From Labilibaculum euxinicum (GTDB lineage Bacteria; Bacteroidota; Bacteroidia; Bacteroidales; Marinifilaceae): a stretch of 64,000 nucleotides of DNA. The stretch spans positions 124,001-188,000 of the forward strand of contig NZ_WTCR01000004.1 in the NCBI RefSeq assembly GCF_009795715.1, in the 5' to 3' direction. The translations under genes and the position numbers were made by a program. Under the pieces are notes generated by a model. The model saw only the letters and a list, made by a program, of their open reading frames with translations. It was not told the DNA's origin and ran no database searches. Below, piece by piece: positions 25,898 to 34,811 of this stretch. Within the stretch, counting starts at the first letter, position 1. Every line of letters starts with the position of its first letter.

Positions 25898-28753
25898 ATG
25901 GATAAATTTAGCTTTTTAGGTAACAGTGAAATCGAATCTATCGACCAACTTTACCAATCCTATAAGAATGATCCTGAATCCATTGAAGAAAGTTGGAGAC
26001 AATTTTTCCAGGGATTTGATTTTGCAACAGCCAAATTTCCAATTAAGGAACAAACGGCCAACGAAAATATTCCAGCCGCAAGTCCGACGAGTAAAGAATT
26101 CAATGTTATGAATCTGATTCATGCCTATCGTCAGCGCGGACATCTTTTTACCAAGACAAATCCGGTTCGGACCCGACGGAAATATTTCCCTACACTCGAC
26201 GTCGAAAACTTTGATCTTTCAGAATCAGATTTGGAAACTGTTTTCCATGCCGGCACAGAAATAGGATTGGGTGCTTCCAAATTAAAAGATATTGTCTCCC
26301 ATTTGCAGGAAACCTACTGCAAATCGATAGGTGCAGAATATGTTTTTGTACGTCATCCTCAGATGATGCGATGGCTGCAGAACAAGATGGAAGGCACTAA
26401 AAACACTCCTGACTTTAACGATGAGCAACGCAAACACATCTACTATCATTTAAAGCTTGCCGTTGGTTTCGAAAACTATATCCACAAAAAATTTGTCGGT
26501 CAAAAACGCTTTTCCCTCGAAGGAACAGAAACCTTAATTCCTGCTTTGGATGCCATGATTGAACGTGGTGCTGAGCTTGGTGTTCAGGAATTTATTTTCG
26601 GGATGGCTCACCGGGGAAGATTAAATGTACTGGCCAATATCTTAGAGAAACCTTACGCCAATATTTTCAAAGAATTTATGGGCGAAGAGTTCGAAGAAGA
26701 CATTGCTTTGGGGGATGTAAAATACCACCTGGGATATGGAAATACGGTAAAAACAGATGATGGCAGTAAAGTAAAACTTCATTTGGCACCCAACCCTTCG
26801 CATTTGGAGACCGTTGGTGCTGTTGTTGAAGGAATTTCACGCTCGAAAATTGATAACGACTACACCGGCGATCAGGACAAATTGGTTCCTGTTATCATTC
26901 ATGGTGATGCTGCTGTTGCCGGACAGGGAATTGTGTACGAAACAATTCAAATGTCGCAATTGAAAGGATATAAAACCGGAGGAACCATCCATTTGGTCAT
27001 CAACAATCAGGTAGGTTTCACAACCAATTATCTGGATGCCCGGTCGAGTACATATTGTACCGATGTTGCAAAGGTAACCCGTTCTCCTGTGTTTCATGTA
27101 AATGGTGATGATGTGGAAGCTTTGATTTTCACGATCAAGCTGGCTATGGAATACCGTCAGGAATTTAATTCTGATGTTTTCATAGATATTCTTTCGTACC
27201 GGAAATTTGGTCATAACGAAGGAGATGAACCCCGTTTTACCCAACCAATTCTGTACAAAGAAATCGCCAAACATAAAAATCCACGGGATATTTATGCCGA
27301 ATTCCTGATTGGAAAAGGAATTTATACCAAAGAAGAAGTTGCAGCGATTAACTCCGAATACAACAAACTTTTAGATAAAGATTTTGAATTATCTAAAACA
27401 TTTAAGAAGGTAATTATACAGCCTTTTCTGGAGGATTACTATAAAGACATCCGATACTCAACTCAGGAAGATTTTGAGTCTTCTCCTAAAACAGGAGTTG
27501 CAAAAAAGACTTTGCTTGAGCTGGCCGGAAACATTACCAATTTGCCCGGCGACCTTACTTTCTTCAAAAAGATTGGGAAGTTAATGACCGATCGCAAAAA
27601 CATGATCGCGAATGATGAGTTGGATTGGGCCATGGGAGAACTGCTTGCCTATTCCAGTCTGCTGGAAGAAGGAAACAGTGTTCGTGTAAGCGGACAGGAT
27701 TCGGAAAGAGGTACTTTTTCGCACCGGCATGCAGCTTTGGTGATTGAGAACTCAGACGAGAAATATTTCCCGCTGAAAAACATCAGCAGCAAGCAAGCCC
27801 CTTTCCATATCTACAATTCATTGCTTAGTGAATATGGTGTACTTGCATTTGAATACGGATATGCCTTGGCACACCCTTCCGGCCTTACCATTTGGGAGGC
27901 TCAGTTTGGAGATTTTCACAATGTTGCTCAGGCAGTTATCGACCAGTACATCAGTGCTGCCGAAGACAAATGGGGCATAAAAAATGGCTTGGTGATGTAT
28001 CTGCCTCATGGATATGAAGGACAAGGCGCAGAACATTCGAGCGCAAGAATGGAACGTTTCCTTACCCTATGTGCCAACAACAACATGCAGATTACCAACC
28101 CGACTACACCTGCCAACCTGTTTCACATGTTACGAAGACAAGTGAAACGTGACATACGGGTTCCGTTAATTTGCTTTACGCCAAAAAGTCTGCTTCGTCA
28201 TGCAAAATGTGTTTCGAAAATTGATGACATGGCCAAAGGTCAGTTTCAGGAAGTGATTGACGACAACAATATAATTGCAGAAGAAGTTCGCCGCGTTGTA
28301 TTCTGTTCCGGAAAGATCTATTACGATTTACTGGCCCGAAAAGAGGAACTGTTTGCTCAGGATATTGCCTTGGTTCGGGTAGAACAGCTGTATCCGTTTC
28401 CTGATAAGCAGATTGATCAGATTTTGAATCGATATCCAAATGCCCTTCTTCATTTATGGGTTCAGGAAGAACCGGAAAACATGGGAGCCTGGCAGTTTAT
28501 CAACTACAACTTTAAAAACAAAGATATTAAATTGGTTCCTGTAGCACGCCAGGCCAGTGGCAGTCCGGCAACCGGATTGAATAAAATTCATCTGGCAGGG
28601 CAAAACGAAATCATTAACAAAGTATTTCGAAAATGCAATTGCGATCGAAAATTGAAATATTGCGGATTACAATGTGTGGAAGGCAGTTCTCATGCAGACA
28701 TCCTCGTTCAGCACGAATATTTCGAAGAGAAGAAAAGTAAATTGCTGATGTAA
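25898..28753 (+). CDS. sucA: 2-oxoglutarate dehydrogenase E1 component
   Basis: A 951-residue thiamine-diphosphate enzyme that decarboxylates 2-oxoglutarate and passes succinyl to the E2 lipoate. The N-terminus (FSFLGNSEIESIDQLYQSYK) is the E2-binding helix of SucA. The ThDP site shows HGDAAVAGQG (335-344) and VINNQVGFTT; KFGHNEGDEP is the downstream active-site motif, and RNTGERGTFSHRH is represented by DSERGTFSHRH. The C-terminus carries an extra tail of about 45 residues with four Cys (913, 915, 922, 926). It is followed by sucB after 91 nt with no terminator. Confidence 0.96.
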   Translation: MDKFSFLGNSEIESIDQLYQSYKNDPESIEESWRQFFQGFDFATAKFPIKEQTANENIPAASPTSKEFNVMNLIHAYRQRGHLFTKTNPVRTRRKYFPTLDVENFDLSESDLETVFHAGTEIGLGASKLKDIVSHLQETYCKSIGAEYVFVRHPQMMRWLQNKMEGTKNTPDFNDEQRKHIYYHLKLAVGFENYIHKKFVGQKRFSLEGTETLIPALDAMIERGAELGVQEFIFGMAHRGRLNVLANILEKPYANIFKEFMGEEFEEDIALGDVKYHLGYGNTVKTDDGSKVKLHLAPNPSHLETVGAVVEGISRSKIDNDYTGDQDKLVPVIIHGDAAVAGQGIVYETIQMSQLKGYKTGGTIHLVINNQVGFTTNYLDARSSTYCTDVAKVTRSPVFHVNGDDVEALIFTIKLAMEYRQEFNSDVFIDILSYRKFGHNEGDEPRFTQPILYKEIAKHKNPRDIYAEFLIGKGIYTKEEVAAINSEYNKLLDKDFELSKTFKKVIIQPFLEDYYKDIRYSTQEDFESSPKTGVAKKTLLELAGNITNLPGDLTFFKKIGKLMTDRKNMIANDELDWAMGELLAYSSLLEEGNSVRVSGQDSERGTFSHRHAALVIENSDEKYFPLKNISSKQAPFHIYNSLLSEYGVLAFEYGYALAHPSGLTIWEAQFGDFHNVAQAVIDQYISAAEDKWGIKNGLVMYLPHGYEGQGAEHSSARMERFLTLCANNNMQITNPTTPANLFHMLRRQVKRDIRVPLICFTPKSLLRHAKCVSKIDDMAKGQFQEVIDDNNIIAEEVRRVVFCSGKIYYDLLARKEELFAQDIALVRVEQLYPFPDKQIDQILNRYPNALLHLWVQEEPENMGAWQFINYNFKNKDIKLVPVARQASGSPATGLNKIHLAGQNEIINKVFRKCNCDRKLKYCGLQCVEGSSHADILVQHEYFEEKKSKLLM

Positions 28754-28844
28754 ATCAAAAGACCCAAGTAAAAAGTACAAAATATCAAGACATGCAACAG
28801 GTTTAGTTGCTTTTACCCGATGATAAAACAATAATACAATAAAG

Positions 28845-30092
28845 ATGATCGAAATAAAAATACCTAGTCCCGGAGAATCCATTTCCGAAGTAGAAATAGC
28901 CAACTGGTTTGTAGCAGATGGTGATATTGTTGAAAAGGATCAGGAAATTGCAGAAATTGAATCGGATAAAGCCACTCTGACTCTTATTGCTGATGAAGGT
29001 GGTAAAATTCAGATTATGGCGCAGGAAGGCGATACAGTTGCTGTTGGATCGGTTGCCTGCAGCATAGACACCAGTTTTGCCGGAGAAGCATCTGCTTCCT
29101 CTGCTCCTAAAGAAGCAAAAAAAGAAGAAGTTCCTGCTGAAAAAACAGCTCCTGCAGTTGTTACTGCATCTAAGTCAACAAATTCTGAAACGTACAAGGA
29201 TGTTAAGATTTCGCCCATTGCTAAAAAACTAATGGAAGAAAATCACCTTTCGGTTGATGATGTAATTGCCGGCATTCAACGTTTGTCGAAAAAAGACATT
29301 CAGGCGGTGGTCAGTAATCCGGGCAGTCAGGCAGCAATTCCAGCGCAAAGCAAAAGCATTTCGAGAGAAGTGAAACGCACAAAAATGTCGAATCTTCGGA
29401 AAAAGCTGGCCACCCGTTTGGTTTCCGTAAAAAATGAAACGGCCATGCTGACTACTTTTAATGAAGTTGACATGAGTGCAGTAATGGCACTGCGCAGCAA
29501 GTATCAAAAGAAATTTGTAGAAACCCACGATATTAAACTGGGTTTTATGTCCTTCTTTACCAAAGCAGCTTCGGAGGCTTTACAACTACACCCTGCGGTA
29601 AATTCGATGATGGATGGTGACGAAATTGTAAGTCCTGAATACACAGATATTGCCATTGCGGTGCAAACACCAAAAGGTTTGATGGTTCCGGTCATCCGAA
29701 ACATCGAAACCTTGGGCTTAGCCGAAATAGAAAAGGAACTGATGAATTTGGCCAACAAAGCCCGTTCGGGTAAAATTAGTCTGGACGAAATGACCGGCGG
29801 CACTTTTACCATTACCAATGGCGGCGTGTTTGGTTCGCTGTTGAGTACTCCAATTATCAATCCGCCGCAATCGGGTATTTTGGGCATGCACAATATTGTG
29901 GAACGACCGGTTGCTGTAAACGGCAAGGTAGAAATCCGCCCGATGATGTACATCGCTCTATCCTACGATCACCGGGTAATTGATGGAAAAGATTCCGTTG
30001 GATTTTTGGTGAAGATTAAAGAGATGATTGAGAATCCTCAGAAAATGCTGTTCGGAGGCAAAGATCCGGATTCATTGTTATTGGAGATATAA
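28845..30092 (+). CDS. sucB: Dihydrolipoyllysine succinyltransferase, E2 of 2-oxoglutarate dehydrogenase
   Basis: A 415-residue acyltransferase with a single lipoyl domain (1-75; lipoyl-Lys42 in ESDKATL), an Ala/Glu-rich linker (about 80-120), a peripheral subunit-binding domain (about 125-160, [14 protein letters not shown]), and the catalytic trimer domain (about 185-415) with HRVIDG (His376, Asp380). It transfers succinyl to CoA. E3 (lipoamide dehydrogenase) is not in this window. It is cotranscribed with sucA and closed by a perfect-palindrome terminator. Confidence 0.96.
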   Translation: MIEIKIPSPGESISEVEIANWFVADGDIVEKDQEIAEIESDKATLTLIADEGGKIQIMAQEGDTVAVGSVACSIDTSFAGEASASSAPKEAKKEEVPAEKTAPAVVTASKSTNSETYKDVKISPIAKKLMEENHLSVDDVIAGIQRLSKKDIQAVVSNPGSQAAIPAQSKSISREVKRTKMSNLRKKLATRLVSVKNETAMLTTFNEVDMSAVMALRSKYQKKFVETHDIKLGFMSFFTKAASEALQLHPAVNSMMDGDEIVSPEYTDIAIAVQTPKGLMVPVIRNIETLGLAEIEKELMNLANKARSGKISLDEMTGGTFTITNGGVFGSLLSTPIINPPQSGILGMHNIVERPVAVNGKVEIRPMMYIALSYDHRVIDGKDSVGFLVKIKEMIENPQKMLFGGKDPDSLLLEI

Positions 30093-30114
30093 AATACAAT
30101 ATACCTTACCGCAG

Positions 30115-30140
30115 GGACACGCCATGGCGTGTCCTTTTTT
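30115..30140 (+). terminator. Terminator of sucAB
   Basis: GGACACGCCATGGCGTGTCC is a 20-nt perfect palindrome followed by six T. Confidence 0.88.
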
Positions 30141-30330
30141 GTGTGAAAATTTATAAGATGTGAATGTGATCGGGATCAAATTTATTTTTAAGGTCGGACT
30201 CTCCACTTTTATAAGAATATCTGCGATGTAAGAATCGCAGGAACAATGCCACCCCACTCTACATCGAAACATTATGCAGTTTCTAACCTCTGGTCAGGAT
30301 CGCAAACCAACATTTCCTTTTCTATATCCA

Positions 30331-30439
30331 CGACCACAACGGTCGTGCTACTACGACCACAACGGTCGTGGTGCTGCGACTACAACAGTCGTGGTGCTGC
30401 GACTGCAACGGTCGTGGTACTGCGACTGCAACAGTCGTG
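30331..30439. repeat. 23-bp tandem repeat, five units, each with an internal inverted repeat
   Basis: CGAC recurs exactly every 23 nt (30331, 30354, 30377, 30400, 30423); the last unit is 17 nt. Each unit holds CGAC-N7-GTCG, able to form a small hairpin; unit sequences vary mainly at the bases around the loop. The period is not a multiple of three and no ORF uses it. The flanks 30141-30330 hold nothing I can name. There is no spacer, so it is not a CRISPR. Confidence 0.85.
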
Positions 30440-30448
30440 AAAAAACAA

Positions 30449-30472
30449 GAGCCGATTCGTTTGAATCGACTC
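30449..30472 (-). terminator. Terminator of the DUF4469 gene
   Basis: On the - strand GAGTCGATTC, loop AAAC and GAATCGGCTC form a stem (one G-U-type mismatch) followed by TTG and a T run; 32 nt past the stop at 30505. Confidence 0.75.
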
Positions 30473-30504
30473 CTGAATACAATTTCACCGTAAAATTGTA
30501 CAAC

Positions 30505-31215
30505 TTAATCTCCCGAACCTACAGGAACCAAATCTATTAAAAAACGACCTGCTCTCATACTTTTATAGTTCTTAAAAATTGTTCTCACCTCTACCTGAAA
30601 ACTTCCTGTTTTCAAGGCTTCAGGCACAAAAAACAACAATTCAGAGGGTTTGTTTTTCACCACATTCACTACTTTGGTTGCCGCACCATCACCGGCAATA
30701 AAAAAGATTCCCTGATCAGCATCTTCCTCATCAAATTTTAAAAGCGATCCTTTTAGGGAAGCAATCTGACCCGGACTAAAGGTCTCGTTTACGGCTTTGG
30801 TTTTTAAATCGGTGAACTGTTGAATCACTGGCTGTACTACAGATATTTCCACCTTACGCAATTCGATATTTCCAATCGCTTCGGACAAACGATGGCCGGC
30901 ATTCAGCTTCAAACGAATAGAATGGCGTGTTTTATCGAAACTATCGCTCTGGTTAACAAACACCCCCGAAATACTCGGATACACCTTAAACAGCTCGGTG
31001 TTTACATTGTTGCCACTGGCCACGGCCTGCACCACAGCGTAATTAAATTCTTCGATTACCGATAAGGCCTCAGCCTTGGTTACGGTAGAGCCTTTGCCAA
31101 TCATTTGCTCAACAATTTGCTCTGTGCCAATGGTTTCGTTATCGGTTACCATGCCCATGTAATCATCAGGATCATCAGTTAGATGATTGGGAATTAATCC
31201 ATACCTTAGTGCCAT
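30505..31215 (-). CDS. HU-like DNA-binding domain protein with DUF4469
   Basis: A 236-residue cytosolic protein. The first half (about 1-125, with TEQIVEQMIGKGSTVTKAEALSVIEEF split over the HU-like fold and RHSIRLKLNAG) is the atypical HU/IHF-type domain found throughout Bacteroidota; the C-terminal part (about 130-236, ending GRFLIDLVPV) fits DUF4469. Such proteins are probably nucleoid-associated; exact roles are unproven. It is monocistronic and forms the left chromosomal neighbour of the accessory island. Confidence 0.8.
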   Translation of the reverse strand: MALRYGLIPNHLTDDPDDYMGMVTDNETIGTEQIVEQMIGKGSTVTKAEALSVIEEFNYAVVQAVASGNNVNTELFKVYPSISGVFVNQSDSFDKTRHSIRLKLNAGHRLSEAIGNIELRKVEISVVQPVIQQFTDLKTKAVNETFSPGQIASLKGSLLKFDEEDADQGIFFIAGDGAATKVVNVVKNKPSELLFFVPEALKTGSFQVEVRTIFKNYKSMRAGRFLIDLVPVGSGD

Positions 31216-31794
31216 AATTTGAAAAAATTATATAAAAGGGACAGGGTCCGTTGGCTGCATTTCCTACCCGCAAAAGTTGAAGATGCTCGGCCAATGGGTT
31301 GCCTGTTTTTTTTGCATTGTTAAAAGGCGGCTATTTGTTGCCAAACTCCCTCCCCTCTTAACAAAAACAGACTGAAACTATTTAATTATCCCCACATATC
31401 AAAACCATAATTGGTAAAACAGATCCATTTTTATGCTAATAAAATACTTCAACCCGCGGCACACTTTCTGTTTGCAGGGCTTTTGAGGGAAACTGTAAAA
31501 AATGTTAAATTTATCAGATTCTAAAAAATTCACCACAACAGCTCACAGCACATAAACAGACATTTATTCCTGACTAACAACACTAAATCCTCAATAAATC
31601 AATTTTCCTTAATAAAGCCAAGCTGGCAACACAAGACACAAACCCCTGACTGCGAATCCTTTCTTCACTATTTATATTGATAATTAATAAGCGAAGCTAC
31701 TTTTCTGTTTATATTTTATGCTTACTTTTAGAGGTGACTGTGAAAAACTACAAAATGTGAATCCTCTTGATGAACTATGGAACAAGACTTAACC
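31216..31794. other. Gene-free left flank of the island
   Basis: About 580 nt with no ORF or RNA gene I can support. It must include the promoter of the - strand DUF4469 gene. Base composition is mixed; a Marked change to the AT-rich cassette sequence comes after about 31.8 kb. Confidence 0.4.
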
Positions 31795-31841
31795 AAAAGG
31801 TGCACAATACACCCCATATAGGTATGTATTGTGCACCTTTT
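31795..31841. repeat. Perfect 16-bp inverted repeat at the island's left edge
   Basis: Arms AAAAGGTGCACAATAC (31795-31810) and its exact reverse complement (31826-31841) flank a 15-nt loop. It lacks a neighbouring gene to terminate. It shares GTGCAC with the palindrome 22 nt further right. Confidence 0.8.
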
Positions 31842-31862
31842 CATTTGATATAGTAGAAATAA

Positions 31863-31876
31863 GTGCACCGGTGCAC
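31863..31876. repeat. 14-bp perfect palindrome GTGCACCGGTGCAC
   Basis: Lies just before the first cassette start motif (31886). With the preceding inverted repeat it may be part of a boundary or recombination element; this is inferred from position. Confidence 0.7.
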
Positions 31877-31885
31877 ATATAATAA

Positions 31886-31894
31886 GTTAGCGTG
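31886..31894 (+). repeat. Start motif of cassette 1 (GTTAGCGTG)
   Basis: GTTAGCGTG here is the exact reverse complement of CACGCTAAC at 34075-34083, 13 nt after the stop of the KAP gene. In integrons the first bases of a cassette are complementary to the R'' box of the attC at its own end; the same rule is met here. Confidence 0.6.
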
Positions 31895-31929
31895 CATTAC
31901 AAAACCATGACCATGTAAATTAATTAAAA

Positions 31930-34062
31930 ATGAGAACAGATAGTCCAATCAAAAAAAAGGAAGATGACTTACTAGAACGCTATGATTTTGCGATTGATAT
32001 AGTTAAAGGATTATTAAACACTTTTAATACTGGTCAAGAAAGTATCGCAATTGGAATTAATGGAGAATGGGGCTCTGGTAAATCTTCAATTTTAGAATTC
32101 ATCGAAACAGAACTTGAGCTTCAGACGGCTAGTGAAACAACACGAAATATTATTTTTCGCTTTAATCCATGGTTATTTACAGGGCAGGCTGATTTGCAAA
32201 AATCATTTTTGACACAACTAGGAATACATCTTCGGTCTATAAATCCAGAATTAAAAAAACTAGGTGAGGATATAATTTTAATCTCTTCGATTATTGAAAT
32301 CGCAAATGTTCTCAACCCTGATATAATTTCTAGAAAATTCATCTCAAGTGGTAGTAAAATAATTCAAAAAATAGCGAAACGAATAGGTGATGAACCATCT
32401 CTACAAAACCTAAAGAAACGTATTGATGATGTTCTGGAAAATTCAAGCATAAAGGTGTTTGTTGTAATAGATGATATTGATAGGCTGATTCCAAGTGAAA
32501 TTGCAAACATTTTTAGGCTTGTTAATTTGAACGCTAATTTTAAGAATACTTTTTTCTTCCTTTCATATGACAAAGAAGTTGTTACAAAGGCATTAGAAAC
32601 AGAATTTAAAATTAACGGAGAGCAGTATCTTGAAAAAATTATACAACTTGATTACTCTATCCCCAAATTATCATCTGAAATTTTGGAAAACTTGTTTTTG
32701 GAAAATTATAATCAGTTGGCAGTAAAACAAAAGTCTGATTTTTCTAATCAAGAATTTAATAGAGTCTGGAATGCTGGACTAAATGAGTATTTCACAAATT
32801 TGCGACATATATATCGTTATTTTAATGCTTTAGATATTAGGTTTCCTGCAATCAAAGACGATGTAAATATCGTTGATTTTTCCGTTATTGAAGCTATCAG
32901 AATATTTGACTATAATGCATTTGAATGGATTTATAAGAATAAAGAAAGCTTAATAAAAGACGTAGAGGTTCTGTTGCCAATGGGAATTGAAAGTGAAGAA
33001 AAACAAAGTCTTCTTGATTATATTCTAGAGAATAAAGAACTTAATTCCAAACTTAGCACAAAACATCTAATTAATTTTATTTTTAAGTCAATTCATTTCC
33101 CTGAATTTAGCTTCGCTTTTGGTGATGACAAAATTGACTATGCAAAACTGGAAAGTGAAAAAAGAATTGCACACGAAGACTTTTTTGAACACTATTTTTC
33201 ATTTAAAATTTCCGCCAACAACATACCTCAAATTGTAGTAAATAAATTTCTAAATAGTGAAACTGCTAACAAGCTAGAAATAATAAAAGAATATCAGAAA
33301 ACTAAACTATCACTTTTTCTAAAACGAGTATTTTACAGCTTGAGCAGTGAAGAAAAGGCATATGAACAAATCGAATTTATTCTCAATTACGCTGACTCGG
33401 AAGAATTGCATTTAATTCAAGATGAAAGAGGTTTTAATGGTCTTTACACTGTAATTTCATTTCTAAACGATATTGGTAATAAATTTGGGTTTAATACCTT
33501 TTTAGACGAAGTATTGTCGAGCAATACAAGCTATTCAAGATTTTATTTACAAGGGTTTTTAAGAAATAGAGTTAACGGTAGTTCAAATATCGAGGTAGTT
33601 AAATTCTTTCCAGAAGAACTTATAACTGAGAAAAAAGATGAAGTATTGAAATCATTTAAATTGTCATTAGACCATTTTTCAAATGATTATTTTGAACGGC
33701 CGTTAGAAATTGACATAAACGTTATCAATAATTTATTGCGATTGACTCAAGAAGAAGATGCAGAAAAATATAGGCAGGTAATTGAAAAATATTTACTTAA
33801 TGTTGAGACAGCTTTAATTCTATTGCGTTGTTCGGTAACAATTTTAACCGGAACAGGTGGTGTATCATTTTCAATTCAAAATGATAAATACATCTTACCT
33901 GAATTAACTATTGAAAAGCTAGATAAAGCTTTAGGTCATGCAGTACTTGATGAGTATGAAGGCTCGAATAAAGAGTTTTTAGCAATATTCTTAAAACTAA
34001 AGGAAAAGGCTTTTAATCCAAGGTATCACTACACAACTGAACTCAAAGAAATTGAATTCTAA
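31930..34062 (+). CDS. KAP-family P-loop NTPase
   Basis: A 710-residue STAND-like NTPase of the KAP family. Walker A is GEWGSGKSS (45-53); FRFNPWLF (about 77-84) is the KAP-typical motif after it; Walker B is VVIDDIDRL (178-186). No membrane helices are apparent, unlike many KAP proteins with an insertion. The C-terminal 350 residues are helical and unassigned. KAP NTPases occur in several phage-defence settings. The gene fills one cassette by itself; the start codon is 36 nt after the cassette start motif. Confidence 0.88.
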   Translation: MRTDSPIKKKEDDLLERYDFAIDIVKGLLNTFNTGQESIAIGINGEWGSGKSSILEFIETELELQTASETTRNIIFRFNPWLFTGQADLQKSFLTQLGIHLRSINPELKKLGEDIILISSIIEIANVLNPDIISRKFISSGSKIIQKIAKRIGDEPSLQNLKKRIDDVLENSSIKVFVVIDDIDRLIPSEIANIFRLVNLNANFKNTFFFLSYDKEVVTKALETEFKINGEQYLEKIIQLDYSIPKLSSEILENLFLENYNQLAVKQKSDFSNQEFNRVWNAGLNEYFTNLRHIYRYFNALDIRFPAIKDDVNIVDFSVIEAIRIFDYNAFEWIYKNKESLIKDVEVLLPMGIESEEKQSLLDYILENKELNSKLSTKHLINFIFKSIHFPEFSFAFGDDKIDYAKLESEKRIAHEDFFEHYFSFKISANNIPQIVVNKFLNSETANKLEIIKEYQKTKLSLFLKRVFYSLSSEEKAYEQIEFILNYADSEELHLIQDERGFNGLYTVISFLNDIGNKFGFNTFLDEVLSSNTSYSRFYLQGFLRNRVNGSSNIEVVKFFPEELITEKKDEVLKSFKLSLDHFSNDYFERPLEIDINVINNLLRLTQEEDAEKYRQVIEKYLLNVETALILLRCSVTILTGTGGVSFSIQNDKYILPELTIEKLDKALGHAVLDEYEGSNKEFLAIFLKLKEKAFNPRYHYTTELKEIEF

Positions 34063-34074
34063 AATAAATAACGA

Positions 34075-34211
34075 CACGCTAACATTTTGTATAAGTAATG
34101 GCAGGTGATGTGGCAAATATCAAGGTTTGTAACTCGCTCAAACTGCGTAGCGGTTTGACAGGAAAGTACCACGCAATCTGCCACTACTCATACAATTTAC
34201 CGTTACCACAC
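34075..34211 (+). repeat. Cassette boundary 1: attC-like imperfect palindrome
   Basis: Left box CACGCTAAC (34075-34083) complements the start of the KAP cassette. Right box GTTACCACAC (34202-34211) starts the next cassette. Between them TTGTATAAGTAATGGCAG pairs, with mismatches, with CTGCCACTACTCATACAA around a variable loop. The layout (outer boxes ending AAC and starting GTT, paired inner arms) is that of an integron attC, but the outer boxes do not satisfy the strict RYYYAAC/GTTRRRY consensus. Confidence 0.6.
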
Positions 34212-34247
34212 ATTCACCACATCAGCGTAACCAATTAATTACTGTTG

Positions 34248-34341
34248 CTAACGTCAAAAATAGTGAGGAAAAAAGAAGCTGAAATTATGAGTTTGCAGAT
34301 TTTTTAAAACACTGAATATTAATAACAAAATTTGACGTTAG
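34248..34341. repeat. Long-range 11-bp inverted repeat inside cassette 2
   Basis: CTAACGTCAAA (34248-34258) and TTTGACGTTAG (34331-34341) are exact reverse complements separated by 72 nt. The ends resemble the AAC/GTT boxes of the cassette boundaries, so this may be a second, decayed boundary element. It lies in the 356-nt stretch between the KAP gene and the TIR-like gene. Confidence 0.6.
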
Positions 34342-34418
34342 TCAGAATTAAAAAAGACAAGACAACAATTGTTGAATTCATTAATTAAATTATTAACCAA
34401 ATTAAAAATCAAAAGATT

Positions 34419-34811
34419 ATGCCTAATGTAGTATTTTTCAGCTTTACTGAAGCTGACCGTGGAGTTGTTCTAACAACTAAAGGAAGAGCTGTAAATTCTC
34501 TTTATTACAATTTAAATTTCCGTGTTAAAGACTTATTAAAAAGATGGAATACTGAAGATTCTGGCGTTATCCGTAGAGCTATAACAACATCAATGCAAGG
34601 TACATCAAGGACTATTGTTTTCGTTGGAGAAAGAACATACTTAAGCAGATGGGTGCGTGAAGAAGTCGAAATGACACTTGCGAACAAAAAAACTGTTTAT
34701 GCTATTAGGTTAAATGGCACAAATGGAATAATACCAGCGGTGCTAACAGAGAATAAAATATCAGTCTATAATTGGAGCGAAGCAAGATTTCAAGAATTGG
34801 CAACAAAATGA
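34419..34811 (+). CDS. ThsB-like TIR-domain protein (DUF1863 type)
   Basis: A 130-residue single-domain protein. VVFFSFTEADR at the start is the TIR beta-A strand and following loop; SRTIVFVGERTYLSRWVREEVEM (about 63-85) holds the later strand and the helix with Glu in WVREE, and KTVYAIRLNG follows. This is the pattern of the TIR-like proteins of Thoeris ThsB type, which make cyclic ADP-ribose-type signals in that system. ThsA is absent here. Its stop overlaps the start of the SLATT gene by ATGA, so the two are translationally coupled. Confidence 0.8.
   Translation: MPNVVFFSFTEADRGVVLTTKGRAVNSLYYNLNFRVKDLLKRWNTEDSGVIRRAITTSMQGTSRTIVFVGERTYLSRWVREEVEMTLANKKTVYAIRLNGTNGIIPAVLTENKISVYNWSEARFQELATK

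Noticed and set aside
29229-29953. Opposite-strand ORFs within sucB and similar long shadow frames in other genes
   Set aside because: They have no recognisable domain and lie fully inside well-supported genes in another frame.
30331-30439. CRISPR array
   Set aside because: Units are contiguous 23-bp repeats with no spacers and no cas genes are near.
34075-34211. A canonical class-type integron attC site
   Set aside because: The outer boxes CGCTAAC and GTTACCA do not fit RYYYAAC/GTTRRRY exactly and no integrase gene is in the window; I call it attC-like only.
34772-34807. Upstream start of the SLATT gene
   Set aside because: It would overlap the TIR-like gene by 40 nt; the ATG at 34808 makes the usual ATGA coupling.
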